Source: Armatimonadota bacterium (GTDB lineage: Bacteria; Armatimonadota; Zipacnadia; Zipacnadales; UBA11051). From it: a stretch of 18,494 bases of DNA. Where the stretch lies: assembly GCA_003542955.1 (NCBI GenBank), contig DPJP01000202.1, forward strand, positions 4,788 through 23,281, given 5' to 3'. A program made the translations under genes and the position numbers. Below are positions 7,421-14,278 of the stretch, one piece after another. The notes under the pieces are model-generated. The model was not told the origin of the DNA. It was given only the letters and a program-made list of their open reading frames with translations, and ran no database searches. The first letter of the stretch is position 1. Each line of letters begins with the position of its first letter.

Positions 7421-7428
7421 TCACCTCC
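7421..7428 (-). promoter_or_regulatory. Ribosome binding site fixing the pilin-like start
   Basis: GGAGGTGA on the minus strand, five bases before the ATG at 7415. It excludes longer in-frame starts that would overlap accB. Confidence 0.65.
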
Positions 7429-7461
7429 GTGACCGCATGCGCGAGTACGACCCCGCGTGAC

Positions 7462-7893
7462 CTACTTCGGCCGGACGGCCAGCAGCGGGTCGCCGAACTG
7501 CACGGGCGCCCCGTCCTCGACCAGTACACCCACCACCGTGCCGTCAACCGGGCAACTGACCTCAGTGAAGTTCCTCAGCGCCTCGATGGTCCCGAGGCAC
7601 TGACCCTCGCTCACCACGTCACCCGGCTCGACCAGCGGAGCACCACCGGGAGCCGTGCCCCGATGGAACAGCCCCACGATGTGCGCGGTAACGATGGTAG
7701 CGTCAACCAGCGGGTCGACCTCCGCCGGCGGGCCCGCGCCATCGCCGGCCGACCCAACCGAGCACGGCGGCTCCGAGGGCGCCGGAGGCATCCGCCTGAT
7801 GCGTATCCGCGTATCGCCCTCCCGCACCTCGAGTTCGCCCGCGCAGGAGGCCTTCAGCATCTCATTGAGCTTCAGTATTCGTTCGCGGTTCAT
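7462..7893 (-). CDS. accB: AccB-like biotin carboxyl carrier protein lacking the biotin lysine
   Basis: The 143-residue product has BCCP architecture: an N-terminal helix region ending in VREGDTRIRIRR (23-34), an acidic/Pro-rich linker (35-62), and a C-terminal biotinyl/lipoyl domain with HIVGLFHRG (71-79), EPGDVVSEGQCLGTIEA (89-105) and CPVDGTVVGVLVEDGAPV (114-131). BCCP normally carries biotin on the Lys of EAMKM. Here the site reads EALRN, with Arg107 (AGG at 7573-7575) in place of Lys, and no Lys lies elsewhere in the domain except the last residue. As read, it could not be biotinylated in the usual way. The ATG has GGGGAG six bases upstream and lies 14 nt after efp. It may be a structural or regulatory paralogue, or a carrier that has lost function. 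The family call is firm; activity is doubtful. Confidence 0.9.
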   Translation of the reverse strand: MNRERILKLNEMLKASCAGELEVREGDTRIRIRRMPPAPSEPPCSVGSAGDGAGPPAEVDPLVDATIVTAHIVGLFHRGTAPGGAPLVEPGDVVSEGQCLGTIEALRNFTEVSCPVDGTVVGVLVEDGAPVQFGDPLLAVRPK

Positions 7894-7907
7894 CCGCAGC
7901 TCCCCGC

Positions 7908-8471
7908 CTAGTTGCTCACGCGTTCCAGGTACTCGCCGCTTCTCGTGTCCACGCGGATGACCTCACCCTCGTTGACGAAAAGCGGCACCGTTACCGTGAC
8001 GCCGCCCTCGATCACCGCCGGCTTGGTTCCCCCCTGCGCCGTGTCGCCCCGCACGCCGGGGTCGGTCTTGGTGATGCGGCGCTCGACGGTGTGGGCAGGC
8101 TCCAGGCCCAGCAGCTCACCATTGTGCGAGACCATGTTAACCGTCTCGCCCTCCTTGAGCCACGGCGCCACGTCCTTGATCTGCTCCAGCGGCACCTCGA
8201 TCTGCTCGTAGCTCTCGATGTCCATCAGGCAGTAGATGTCGCCCTGGGAGTAGAGAAACTGCATGTCACGGCGCTCCACGCGCGCGCGCGGCACCTTCAC
8301 CTGTGCGGTGAAGGTCTTGCTGAACACCTTCTGCGTCCTGACATCGCGCAGGCGCGTTCGCACCACTGCCTGCCCCTTGCCGGGCTTGTGGTGCTCACTC
8401 TCGATAACCTGGTAGACCTGGCCGTCGAGTTCGATGGTGACGCCGGGCTTGAGGTCGTTCACCGATATCAC
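7908..8471 (-). CDS. efp: Translation elongation factor P
   Basis: EF-P binds between the ribosomal P and E sites and relieves stalling at consecutive prolines. The 187-residue product shows the KOW-like N-terminal domain (MISVNDLKPGVTIELDG), the loop HHKPGKGQAVVRTRL with Lys32 at the position that is modified in many bacteria, and two OB domains ending with the family signature GGTKPAVIEGGVTVTVPLFV and VDTRSGEYLERV. The start is GTG at 8471 (giving MISVNDL, as in relatives) with AGGGTGA upstream. A three-codon frame ATG-TTT-GAG-TGA overlaps this GTG. No modification enzyme (EpmA/B, EarP, YmfI) is in the window, so the state of Lys32 is unknown. It heads the efp-accB-pilin-accC-nusB segment and probably has its own promoter at 8731-8759. 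Confidence 0.97.
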   Translation of the reverse strand: MISVNDLKPGVTIELDGQVYQVIESEHHKPGKGQAVVRTRLRDVRTQKVFSKTFTAQVKVPRARVERRDMQFLYSQGDIYCLMDIESYEQIEVPLEQIKDVAPWLKEGETVNMVSHNGELLGLEPAHTVERRITKTDPGVRGDTAQGGTKPAVIEGGVTVTVPLFVNEGEVIRVDTRSGEYLERVSN

Positions 8472-8730
8472 TCAAACATCACCCTTATCTCCCGGGCCAT
8501 CGAATCGCGAGGGCAATCGCCGACGCTGGCCACACAGGCGACGGGGAGGTCGCTGGGTAGGTCGCGCTTCCAGCGTGACCGGCCCCCGTGATCTGCGTGC
8601 CGCGTCAGTCGACCCGGTATAGGATACCTCAACACAGCCGCCGGCACGGGTAGGGGGGGTGTGCGCGGTTCTTGCGCCCAGGCACTGACAACTCCGCCTC
8701 GCCCCCGGTCGAGCCCTGCGGCAGGCCTAG

Positions 8731-8759
8731 AGTTTAGCGCAAAGCAGGCCCAAAGTCAA
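8731..8759 (-). promoter_or_regulatory. Putative sigma70-type promoter for efp and downstream genes
   Basis: On the minus strand TTGACT (8759-8754) and TAAACT (8736-8731) are separated by exactly 17 bases. They match the -35 consensus at 5 of 6 and the -10 at 4 of 6. It lies just past the terminator hairpin of the PIN gene, as expected of a new transcription unit. Transcription should start near 8724, leaving about 250 nt before the efp GTG. Confidence 0.5.
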
Positions 8760-8765
8760 AACACG

Positions 8766-8799
8766 GGCAAGACGAAGCGGGCCTCGACTACAGGCCCGC
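8766..8799 (-). terminator. Intrinsic terminator of the PIN-module operon
   Basis: The minus strand reads GCGGGCCT-GTAGTCG-AGGCCCGC, a perfect 8-bp GC-rich stem with a 7-nt loop (8777-8799), 29 nt after the PIN gene stop. It is followed by TTCGTCTT, a moderate T-rich run. The pairing is exact; the U-tract is imperfect, so termination may be partial. Confidence 0.6.
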
Positions 8800-8828
8800 G
8801 CGGTCGACCCAGATTGCGTCGCGTGCAG

Positions 8829-9614
8829 TCAGCCGCTCTGCCGCCCCGGACGTGCGTCAACGAACTCCTTGCCCAGCGCCTCGCAGATAGGGCAGAAGTC
8901 CGTCGCGTTCGTGCTGCACACCGCTGCCTCCGGCGGCGCCGACATCGCGATGATGCAGTCGGCGAGGACCCGATAGCAGTTCGTCCCCCTCCCCTGTCTG
9001 GCATCTTCGAGCACTGCCGCGGCCGTCTCCCGCAGGTGTTTGTGCACTGCGTCAAGCCCATCGGGTCCCTGAGCCAGCTTGCCGAGTTCGTCGGTGTGCT
9101 TCTGGTGGAACTCCTCGATCCGGCAGCCGGTGGGCTGCCGTTTGCTGCCTCTGCACTCGAAGTCGAACCTGTTCCCGCGCCACTGCGGTTCCGGTTCGCC
9201 CCGGACACAACCCGTCTCGTCTGTGATACCATCGGGGTCAACCGGCGCCAGGAGTTCCGCCATCAGGCCGAACTCGATGAGCGCCTCGAGGCGGTCGAGG
9301 ACCGCTTCCCTGCCCAGGTATGACCCGGTCCGCTCCGAGACAAGCGCCAGGACGGCATGCACACGCCGCAATCTGCGCTCGCTCAGGTACCGCCGGGTCA
9401 ACCTGCGGAGGGCGATCTCGGTCGTGTCGCTATCCACCACCAGATCGTGAAGCACCACGGCGTCGCGCAGGAAGGTGCACCGCAACTCCTGGATGACGTA
9501 CCTCGTGGTCCACACGCAGTGGACCGCAAGGCCCTTACGAAGGGCGTCTTGCTCCTCGGGGGGAGCGAACATGAGGTCGGCAAGAACGGTCGTGTCGGCA
9601 AAAACAGTGGCCAC
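8829..9614 (-). CDS. PIN-domain putative nuclease with long Cys-containing insertion
   Basis: PIN proteins are metal-dependent ribonucleases, many of them toxins of toxin-antitoxin pairs. The N-terminus MATVFADTTVLADLMF carries the first acidic residue (Asp7); Glu43 lies in YVIQELR. Near the C-terminus LADCIIAMSA gives Asp219 and STNATDFCPIC gives Asp239, so the four expected acids are present. The two halves are separated by about 170 residues, much more than in a standard VapC of 120-140. This insertion holds Cys136, Cys154 and Cys164 and a His-rich segment (FHQKHTDE), possibly a metal site. I chose the GTG at 9614, with TAGGA eight bases upstream, giving 261 residues; a TTG at 9641 would overlap the upstream gene by 17 nt. 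The PIN call is good; substrate and toxin role are inferred. Confidence 0.75.
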   Translation of the reverse strand: MATVFADTTVLADLMFAPPEEQDALRKGLAVHCVWTTRYVIQELRCTFLRDAVVLHDLVVDSDTTEIALRRLTRRYLSERRLRRVHAVLALVSERTGSYLGREAVLDRLEALIEFGLMAELLAPVDPDGITDETGCVRGEPEPQWRGNRFDFECRGSKRQPTGCRIEEFHQKHTDELGKLAQGPDGLDAVHKHLRETAAAVLEDARQGRGTNCYRVLADCIIAMSAPPEAAVCSTNATDFCPICEALGKEFVDARPGRQSG

Positions 9615-9624
9615 GATAGGGTTC

Positions 9625-10230
9625 CTACTCGAGCGTGTCAAGCAGGCGCTGGCGTTGCTCGAGGCTCAGGGCCGGCACTGCACTCAGCCCTGCCGCCTTG
9701 AGTTCCCTCGATATGGCGGCAGCCTGCGCACGGTCGAATGCGGCAAGGCTCACGGACCCGAGTGCGCTCTCCACCGCATTGAGCTGCTCCTGAGTGAGGT
9801 CTTCCGCGTATGTGTTCTCCAGGGCGTTCAGGACGGCTACGAGAGCAAGGCGCTGCAGGCGGAGTTCGGGGGACCTTGCAGACTCTATTGCCCTGCAGAG
9901 GGCTACCTTCAGGTTGATGACCAGCCCGAGGCGGCTCTCGATGTCAGTGGTTGTCACCGCCTTGGTGGCGCCCTGACAGGCGGCGTCCAACAGACCTGCA
10001 AGCAGCTCGTGGGCGTCGCCCGTGTCTGGTTGAGGCGTTCGCGCATCCCCCTGCGGTTCGAGGTGCGCGACCATTCTGTGGAGCACCGCCCTCGCGGTCT
10101 CGTCCGGCTCGCCCGCGGGCCTGACGGTCAGCGCCAGGCGCCTCTCGGCTATCAGCCGGTTGACCACCTCCACGGCGGCCGCAAGCTCTTCGTCCTCTGA
10201 CAGGGCCAGCCCATCGTCGTCAGGCTTCAC
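9625..10230 (-). CDS. Unrecognised helical protein paired with PIN gene
   Basis: I do not recognise this 201-residue product. It looks mostly alpha-helical and soluble, with no signal peptide or membrane segment. The acidic N-terminus (MKPDDDGLALSEDEELAAAV) is followed by a Pro/Asp-rich linker near 58-72 and a long helical part (TTDIESRLGLVINLKVALCRAI, then LQRLALVAVLNALENTYAED). No ribbon-helix-helix, AbrB or other DNA-binding motif typical of VapB antitoxins is visible. The GTG start at 10230 has AAGGAG six to seven bases upstream. The stop TAG overlaps the TAGGA ribosome binding site of the PIN gene, so the two are translated as a pair. It could be an antitoxin, an adaptor or a targeting subunit; context favours a partner of the PIN protein, and nothing more can be said. 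Confidence 0.75.
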   Translation of the reverse strand: MKPDDDGLALSEDEELAAAVEVVNRLIAERRLALTVRPAGEPDETARAVLHRMVAHLEPQGDARTPQPDTGDAHELLAGLLDAACQGATKAVTTTDIESRLGLVINLKVALCRAIESARSPELRLQRLALVAVLNALENTYAEDLTQEQLNAVESALGSVSLAAFDRAQAAAISRELKAAGLSAVPALSLEQRQRLLDTLE

Positions 10231-10291
10231 GGCAATCTCCTTGTTCCTTGCAGGTGACTGTGGTCAACGGGTGTGCTCTGGTGTCCGGCGG

Positions 10292-10308
10292 CAGTTCCGT
10301 CAGAACTG
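10292..10308 (-). repeat. Short inverted repeat between peptidase and PIN module
   Basis: cagttc-cgtca-gaactg is a perfect 6-bp inverted repeat in the 98-nt gap, about 20 nt after the peptidase stop. No T-run follows on the minus strand. It may be an operator for the downstream module or a weak terminator; neither is shown. Confidence 0.3.
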
Positions 10309-10328
10309 TATTCGGGGCGCTCGCCACA

Positions 10329-11408
10329 TCACCTGCCGCAATCGTCCCGCCACTTCGGCGTCCCCGTCAGCACCTCGTAGCCCCGCTCGGTCACCAGCAC
10401 CAGGTCCTCGATCCGCACCCCACCCCAGCCCTCGAGGTAGACCCCGGGCTCAACCGTTACCACCATGCCGGGCGCAAGCGTGTCGGTGCTCCGCGCCGAC
10501 AGACGCGGCGCCTCGTGCACCTCCAACCCCACTCCGTGACCCAGCCCGTGCGAGAATGCGTCGCCGTAGCCGCCGTCGGAGATGATCTGCCGGGCGATCT
10601 CATCAAGCTCGCGGCACTCGGCGCCCGGCCCCACGCGCTCCAGCGCCGCCCCTTGAGCCTCGTACACCAGCGAGTAGACTTCGACGAACCGCTCGTCGGG
10701 ATCCCCCAGAAACACCGTCCGCGTGATGTCGCTGCAGTAGCCGTCCACGCGTCCGCCCACATCCACCTTCACCATGTCGCCCTCACGCAGCACCCTGCTC
10801 GAGGGCCGGGCGTGCGGACATGCCGCCGACGGCCCCGAGGCCAGGATCGTCTGGAAGGCAATCGCGTCGGCGCCACCTGTCAGGATGCGCCGGTCCAGCT
10901 CGAAGGCGGCTTCCTTCTCCGTCATGCCGGGCTGCAGCTGGTCGAGAAACCCCGTCAGCGCCTCGTCGACGATCCCCGCCGCACGCCGGATGCGCGCGAT
11001 CTCGTCATCATCCTTCACCGTCCGGGCGTCTTGCGTGATACTGCTCGTCGCCCGCAGTGCGTCGGCCCCGAACTCCTCCTCGAGCCGCCGGTATGCCGCG
11101 TAGGTGACAACGTTCTCCTCGAAACCGAGCCGCTCGACGCCCTGCGCGCGTGCGTACTCGATCACCGCGCCGAGATGACCGTCGCTACTCAGAACGCAAT
11201 CCAGTTCAGGCGACTCCTCGGCCGCCTGCAGTTCGTAGCGGCCGTCCGTGCAGAGGCCCCCGCCACCGGCGAAGAGCACCAAATGCCCCTCTCCCGTGAA
11301 GCCACTCAGGTAGCGGATGTTCGCCGCCGAGCTGATGACCATCGCGCAGACGTCATTCTCACTCAGCCATGACCGCACGACTGCTTGTCTGGAGCTGTAG
11401 GCACTCAC
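10329..11408 (-). CDS. M24B aminopeptidase P / Xaa-Pro dipeptidase family
   Basis: M24B enzymes are cytoplasmic two-metal peptidases that release the residue before proline (PepP/PepQ type). The 359-residue product has a creatinase-like N-terminal domain (about 1-130, with NIRYLSGFTGEG) and a pita-bread catalytic domain with all five metal ligands: Asp216 and Asp227 in VKVDVGGRVDGYCSDITRTV, His291 in SHGLGHGVGLEVHE, Glu320 in TVEPGVY and Glu334 in GGVRIED. The length suits the short YqhT-type enzymes. The start is GTG at 11408, overlapping the aroQ stop as GTGA, with GAGGG nine bases upstream. Longer in-frame starts run through aroQ in another frame and are not credible. The pairing with aroQ and efp is the classic bacterial arrangement; EF-P and this peptidase both concern proline. 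Confidence 0.95.
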   Translation of the reverse strand: MSAYSSRQAVVRSWLSENDVCAMVISSAANIRYLSGFTGEGHLVLFAGGGGLCTDGRYELQAAEESPELDCVLSSDGHLGAVIEYARAQGVERLGFEENVVTYAAYRRLEEEFGADALRATSSITQDARTVKDDDEIARIRRAAGIVDEALTGFLDQLQPGMTEKEAAFELDRRILTGGADAIAFQTILASGPSAACPHARPSSRVLREGDMVKVDVGGRVDGYCSDITRTVFLGDPDERFVEVYSLVYEAQGAALERVGPGAECRELDEIARQIISDGGYGDAFSHGLGHGVGLEVHEAPRLSARSTDTLAPGMVVTVEPGVYLEGWGGVRIEDLVLVTERGYEVLTGTPKWRDDCGR

Positions 11409-11851
11409 GAGATTCGTCCCTCGATGATCTCCTTGGCCGCCCGCAGGGCCAGAATATAGCTGTAGCTCAGGAAGCCGGATATCTGCCCGATGCACGCCGA
11501 GGCGGTCACCGAGCGGTTCCGGAACTCCTCGCGAGCATGGATGTTCGACAGATGCACCTCGATCGTCGGCAACCGCACCGCGCGAATGGCGTCGGCGATG
11601 GCCACCGAGGTGTGGGTGTAGCCGGCGGGGTTGATGATGATCGCGTCCGCCCAACCACGCTCGTTGTGGATGATGTCGATGATACCGCCCTCGGAGTTGC
11701 TCTGGTAGGCCCGCATCTTCAGCCCAAGCCGCTCCGCCTCGGTCTCCATCGCCGCGACGATCTCGCTCAGACTCGCAGCCCCGTACACATTCGGCTCACG
11801 GTCGCCAAGCAGATTCAGATTCGGTCCATTGACCACAAGAATGTTCGGCAT
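11405..11851 (-). CDS. aroQ: 3-dehydroquinate dehydratase, type II
   Basis: AroQ removes water from 3-dehydroquinate in the shikimate pathway and works as a dodecamer in the cytoplasm. The 148-residue product has the usual length and all key residues: VNGPNLNLLGDREPNVYG with the flexible-loop Arg18 and catalytic Tyr23, INPAGYTHTS with Asn74 and His80, EVHLSN with His100, and the Arg of FRNRSV. The ATG at 11851 has GGAG seven bases upstream. It follows the ligase gene by 30 nt and overlaps the peptidase gene by 4 nt, so all are likely cotranscribed. Confidence 0.97.
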   Translation of the reverse strand: MPNILVVNGPNLNLLGDREPNVYGAASLSEIVAAMETEAERLGLKMRAYQSNSEGGIIDIIHNERGWADAIIINPAGYTHTSVAIADAIRAVRLPTIEVHLSNIHAREEFRNRSVTASACIGQISGFLSYSYILALRAAKEIIEGRIS

Positions 11852-11881
11852 CGTCTCTCTCCCACACCGGCTGTGCGCCGG

Positions 11882-14278
11882 TCAGTTGGCGGCGCTCTGG
11901 GCGGCCTGCCTCAATCGCGAGAGTCTTTCCACACCTACCGCCCGCCTTCCTTTGACATCACCGCCCGAGGCAACTGTCTGTTCCGGCACGTCCTCGAGCA
12001 GGCGAAGTCCCTCGGCGTACGCCTGCCCGGCGAGATCCTTCTGCCCACCCGCGGAGTACGCCTCGCCAAGCTCCAGGTAGGCCACCGCACCCAGGAACCG
12101 CGCCGATGCGTCTTCACGCCCGCGCGAGTGGTCGATGATATCAAGCAGAAGCGCCTCCTGCCGCGCCCGCTCGCGCAGTCGCCCCCACGCCTCTGCCAGC
12201 CGCATCTTATTGATCGGGTCCGGGTGCCGGGCCAGGGCGGCCTCCAGCGCGCCCGCCATCTCGCCGAAGCGCTGCATCTGCCGCGTCGGTCCGCCGCCGT
12301 AGCGTAGCGCCATGTCCATGGTGAGTTCCTCACCCCCCAGCCGCGCGTTGAGCAGCTCGAGCCCATCGTGGAGCATCTGCTGCCCGGTCTCGGCGTCCCC
12401 CGCCTCGAGCGCCCGCAGCCCCAGCGAGCTGTAGGCCCACACATAGTCGACCTCGGGCAGCTCCGGCACCGCCTCATACCGGCCCACCGGGCTCTCGCGC
12501 AGAGCCAGCAGCCGCCGGTAGGTCGCCTCGGCCTCCTGCTCACGCCCGGCCCGCGCCTGCAGATTCGCCAGCACCGCCAACCCCCGCGTCCCCGTCGGAT
12601 AGACCGCCACCGCCTGCTCCGCGTACTCGATGCCCCGCTCCGGGTCGCCCTGCAGCCCGTACAGGTCCGCCAGCGCCGTGTAGTTCTTCGGCTCGGTGGG
12701 CGCGAGGCTTACGGCCCGCAGCCGGGCATCGACCGCAGCCTGCATCCGCGGGCTCTGCGGCGTAGTCAATTGCGCCTCCGAGACACCCGCGAGCGTCTCC
12801 CACGCTCCGGGAGAGAACGGTGTCAGCCTCGTGGCCCACACCGCCGCCTGCTCCGCCGCGTAGAACTGCCTGCGCCCCGTGAGGGCATCCGCACGCGCCG
12901 TCAGCAACTCAGCGCCAAGCAGCCATACACCGATCAACACGAGCGCCCCCAGCGCCGGCAGGATCACCCGCCGCCGCGCGCGGATCGGCCGCTCTCCTGT
13001 GTCCCCGCCCAGCGCCGCCCCCAGCAGCGCGCACGCAGTCACCGTCACCGCCGGCACGTACAGGCTGTAGTCGACGAGATTGTGCACCCCCAGCGCCACC
13101 AGCCACCCTGCCGCCGCCGCCGCGAGCGTCCGTGCCATCGCGTTGTCTTCCGCCGACCGCCTCACACACGCTCCCAGCGCACCGAGCCCGGCGCACACCA
13201 TCGCCAGCAGACCGAATACGCCGACCTCCGCACCGACCTGGAGGAAGCTCTGGTGCGCGGTCCGCGTGAAGCCCGCCCGCGCGAACCCCGGATACGCCTC
13301 CATGAAGCTGCCCGGCCCGAAGCCCTGCAGCGGCCGCGCCATAGCCATGTCCATCGTCCCCAGCCAGGTGTAGTACCGGAACACCCACGAGTGGCTCCAC
13401 ACGCTGAAGGTCTCGAGCACCCGCGGCCGTATCGTCGGCACCGCCAGCGCGGCCCCCACACATAACGCAATCGCCACCACACCGACGACCACTGCGCGCC
13501 GCCTGCCCGCCCCGCGCGGCGCCCGCAGGACGATGAACACCCCCAGCCCGACCAGCATCGCCCCTAACCCGGCCCGCGACCCGGTCAGAAACAGCGCCGC
13601 AACCAACAACAGCACCGCAAAGCCAAATGCGATTGCGCCGTACCGCGGACGATCATCTGCCGGGGCCGGCTCCGGCTCACGCTTCTTCCGCTTCGGCGTC
13701 TCGACCGGGCGAGCTTCCTCCCTCGCAGTCAGCAGACCCAGCGCAAGAAGCAGCCCACCCGTCAGGTAGGAGGCCAGGATGTTGGGGTTGTAGAGCGGTC
13801 CGAAGATGCGCCAGGAGGGGTTCTCCAGAAAGTACGCCGTCTGCACATACTCACGCACACCCAGCAGCGCGCACAGCGCCCCGGAGGCGACCACCGCCCA
13901 TGCCAGCACCTTCCCCGACGTCCCATCATCCGACGCCTCCCGCGCCACCCAGTACATGATGAGACAATCACACAGGGAGATGATGAACAGGAGGCTCGCG
14001 TACTTGCACACCGAGAAGGGTATCACCAACAGGCAGATGGCCAGGAACGCCACCAGCGACCGATCCAGCAGGCCGGGCCGGATGATCGTGACCGTGCCTC
14101 CGCCGGGCCGCCCCCACAGGTACCACACCAGCGCTGCCACCATCAGCAGGCAGTGCATGGCCAGGTTCTGCGCGGTGAAGTTCTTCCCCGCCACCAGCGG
14201 GTAGCAGACGATCACCAGCGCAAGCAGCGCGATCGGCAGATGGCGAAGCGGGCTCTGTGCGCGCCGGTCCTCGGTCAT
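11882..14278 (-). CDS. O-antigen ligase-like membrane protein fused to TPR domain
   Basis: The 798-residue product has about ten to twelve membrane helices in residues 12-455 and a C-terminal TPR domain from about 465 to the end. The membrane part shows the Wzy_C/WaaL pattern: FGPLYNPNILASYL (160-172), LTGSRAGLGAMLVG (231-244), RPLQGFGPGSFMEAYP (315-330), and AHQSFLQVGAEVGVFGLL (341-358) with a His342 equivalent to the conserved ligase histidine. Such enzymes transfer or polymerise undecaprenyl-linked glycans on the outer face of the inner membrane. A Lys/Pro-rich loop near 190-212 is probably cytoplasmic. The TPRs may organise partners. The ATG at 14278 overlaps the glycosyltransferase stop as ATGA; a start 16 codons earlier exists but lies inside that gene. 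Ligase versus polymerase versus protein glycosylation cannot be told from sequence. Confidence 0.88.
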   Translation of the reverse strand: MTEDRRAQSPLRHLPIALLALVIVCYPLVAGKNFTAQNLAMHCLLMVAALVWYLWGRPGGGTVTIIRPGLLDRSLVAFLAICLLVIPFSVCKYASLLFIISLCDCLIMYWVAREASDDGTSGKVLAWAVVASGALCALLGVREYVQTAYFLENPSWRIFGPLYNPNILASYLTGGLLLALGLLTAREEARPVETPKRKKREPEPAPADDRPRYGAIAFGFAVLLLVAALFLTGSRAGLGAMLVGLGVFIVLRAPRGAGRRRAVVVGVVAIALCVGAALAVPTIRPRVLETFSVWSHSWVFRYYTWLGTMDMAMARPLQGFGPGSFMEAYPGFARAGFTRTAHQSFLQVGAEVGVFGLLAMVCAGLGALGACVRRSAEDNAMARTLAAAAAGWLVALGVHNLVDYSLYVPAVTVTACALLGAALGGDTGERPIRARRRVILPALGALVLIGVWLLGAELLTARADALTGRRQFYAAEQAAVWATRLTPFSPGAWETLAGVSEAQLTTPQSPRMQAAVDARLRAVSLAPTEPKNYTALADLYGLQGDPERGIEYAEQAVAVYPTGTRGLAVLANLQARAGREQEAEATYRRLLALRESPVGRYEAVPELPEVDYVWAYSSLGLRALEAGDAETGQQMLHDGLELLNARLGGEELTMDMALRYGGGPTRQMQRFGEMAGALEAALARHPDPINKMRLAEAWGRLRERARQEALLLDIIDHSRGREDASARFLGAVAYLELGEAYSAGGQKDLAGQAYAEGLRLLEDVPEQTVASGGDVKGRRAVGVERLSRLRQAAQSAAN

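Larger units (their letters stand above)
8472..8828. other. 357-nt intergenic region: terminator, promoter and long efp leader
   Basis: No convincing gene lies here on either strand. From the right it holds the hairpin terminator of the PIN gene (8777-8799), a sigma70-like minus-strand promoter (8731-8759), and an implied efp leader of about 250 nt. The leader contains a 13-bp palindrome ggtat-agg-atacc (8616-8628) and the segment ccagcgt (8570-8576), which can pair with either acgctgg (8523-8529) or cgctgg (8551-8556). Confidence 0.6.

Noticed and set aside
7416..7547. N-terminal extension of the pilin-like protein into accB
   Set aside because: Extra residues are Arg/Trp/Ser-rich noise; GGAGGTGA before the ATG at 7415 and the prepilin leader settle the start.
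7850..7861. EMLK near the AccB N-terminus as the biotin site
   Set aside because: It lies in the N-terminal helix before the linker, not in the biotinyl hairpin; the aligned site is EALR at 104-107.
10231..10328. Separate promoter for the PIN module (TTGACC upstream of 10230)
   Set aside because: The matching -10 position falls on the ribosome binding site and does not resemble TATAAT.
11409..11654. N-terminal extension of the M24 peptidase to 11654
   Set aside because: The extra 82 residues lie inside aroQ in another frame and have no family similarity; the GTGA overlap at 11408 is the better start.
12368..13465. 365-codon plus-strand frame opposite the ligase gene
   Set aside because: Arg/His/Pro-rich shadow of a gene with strong membrane and TPR signatures on the other strand.
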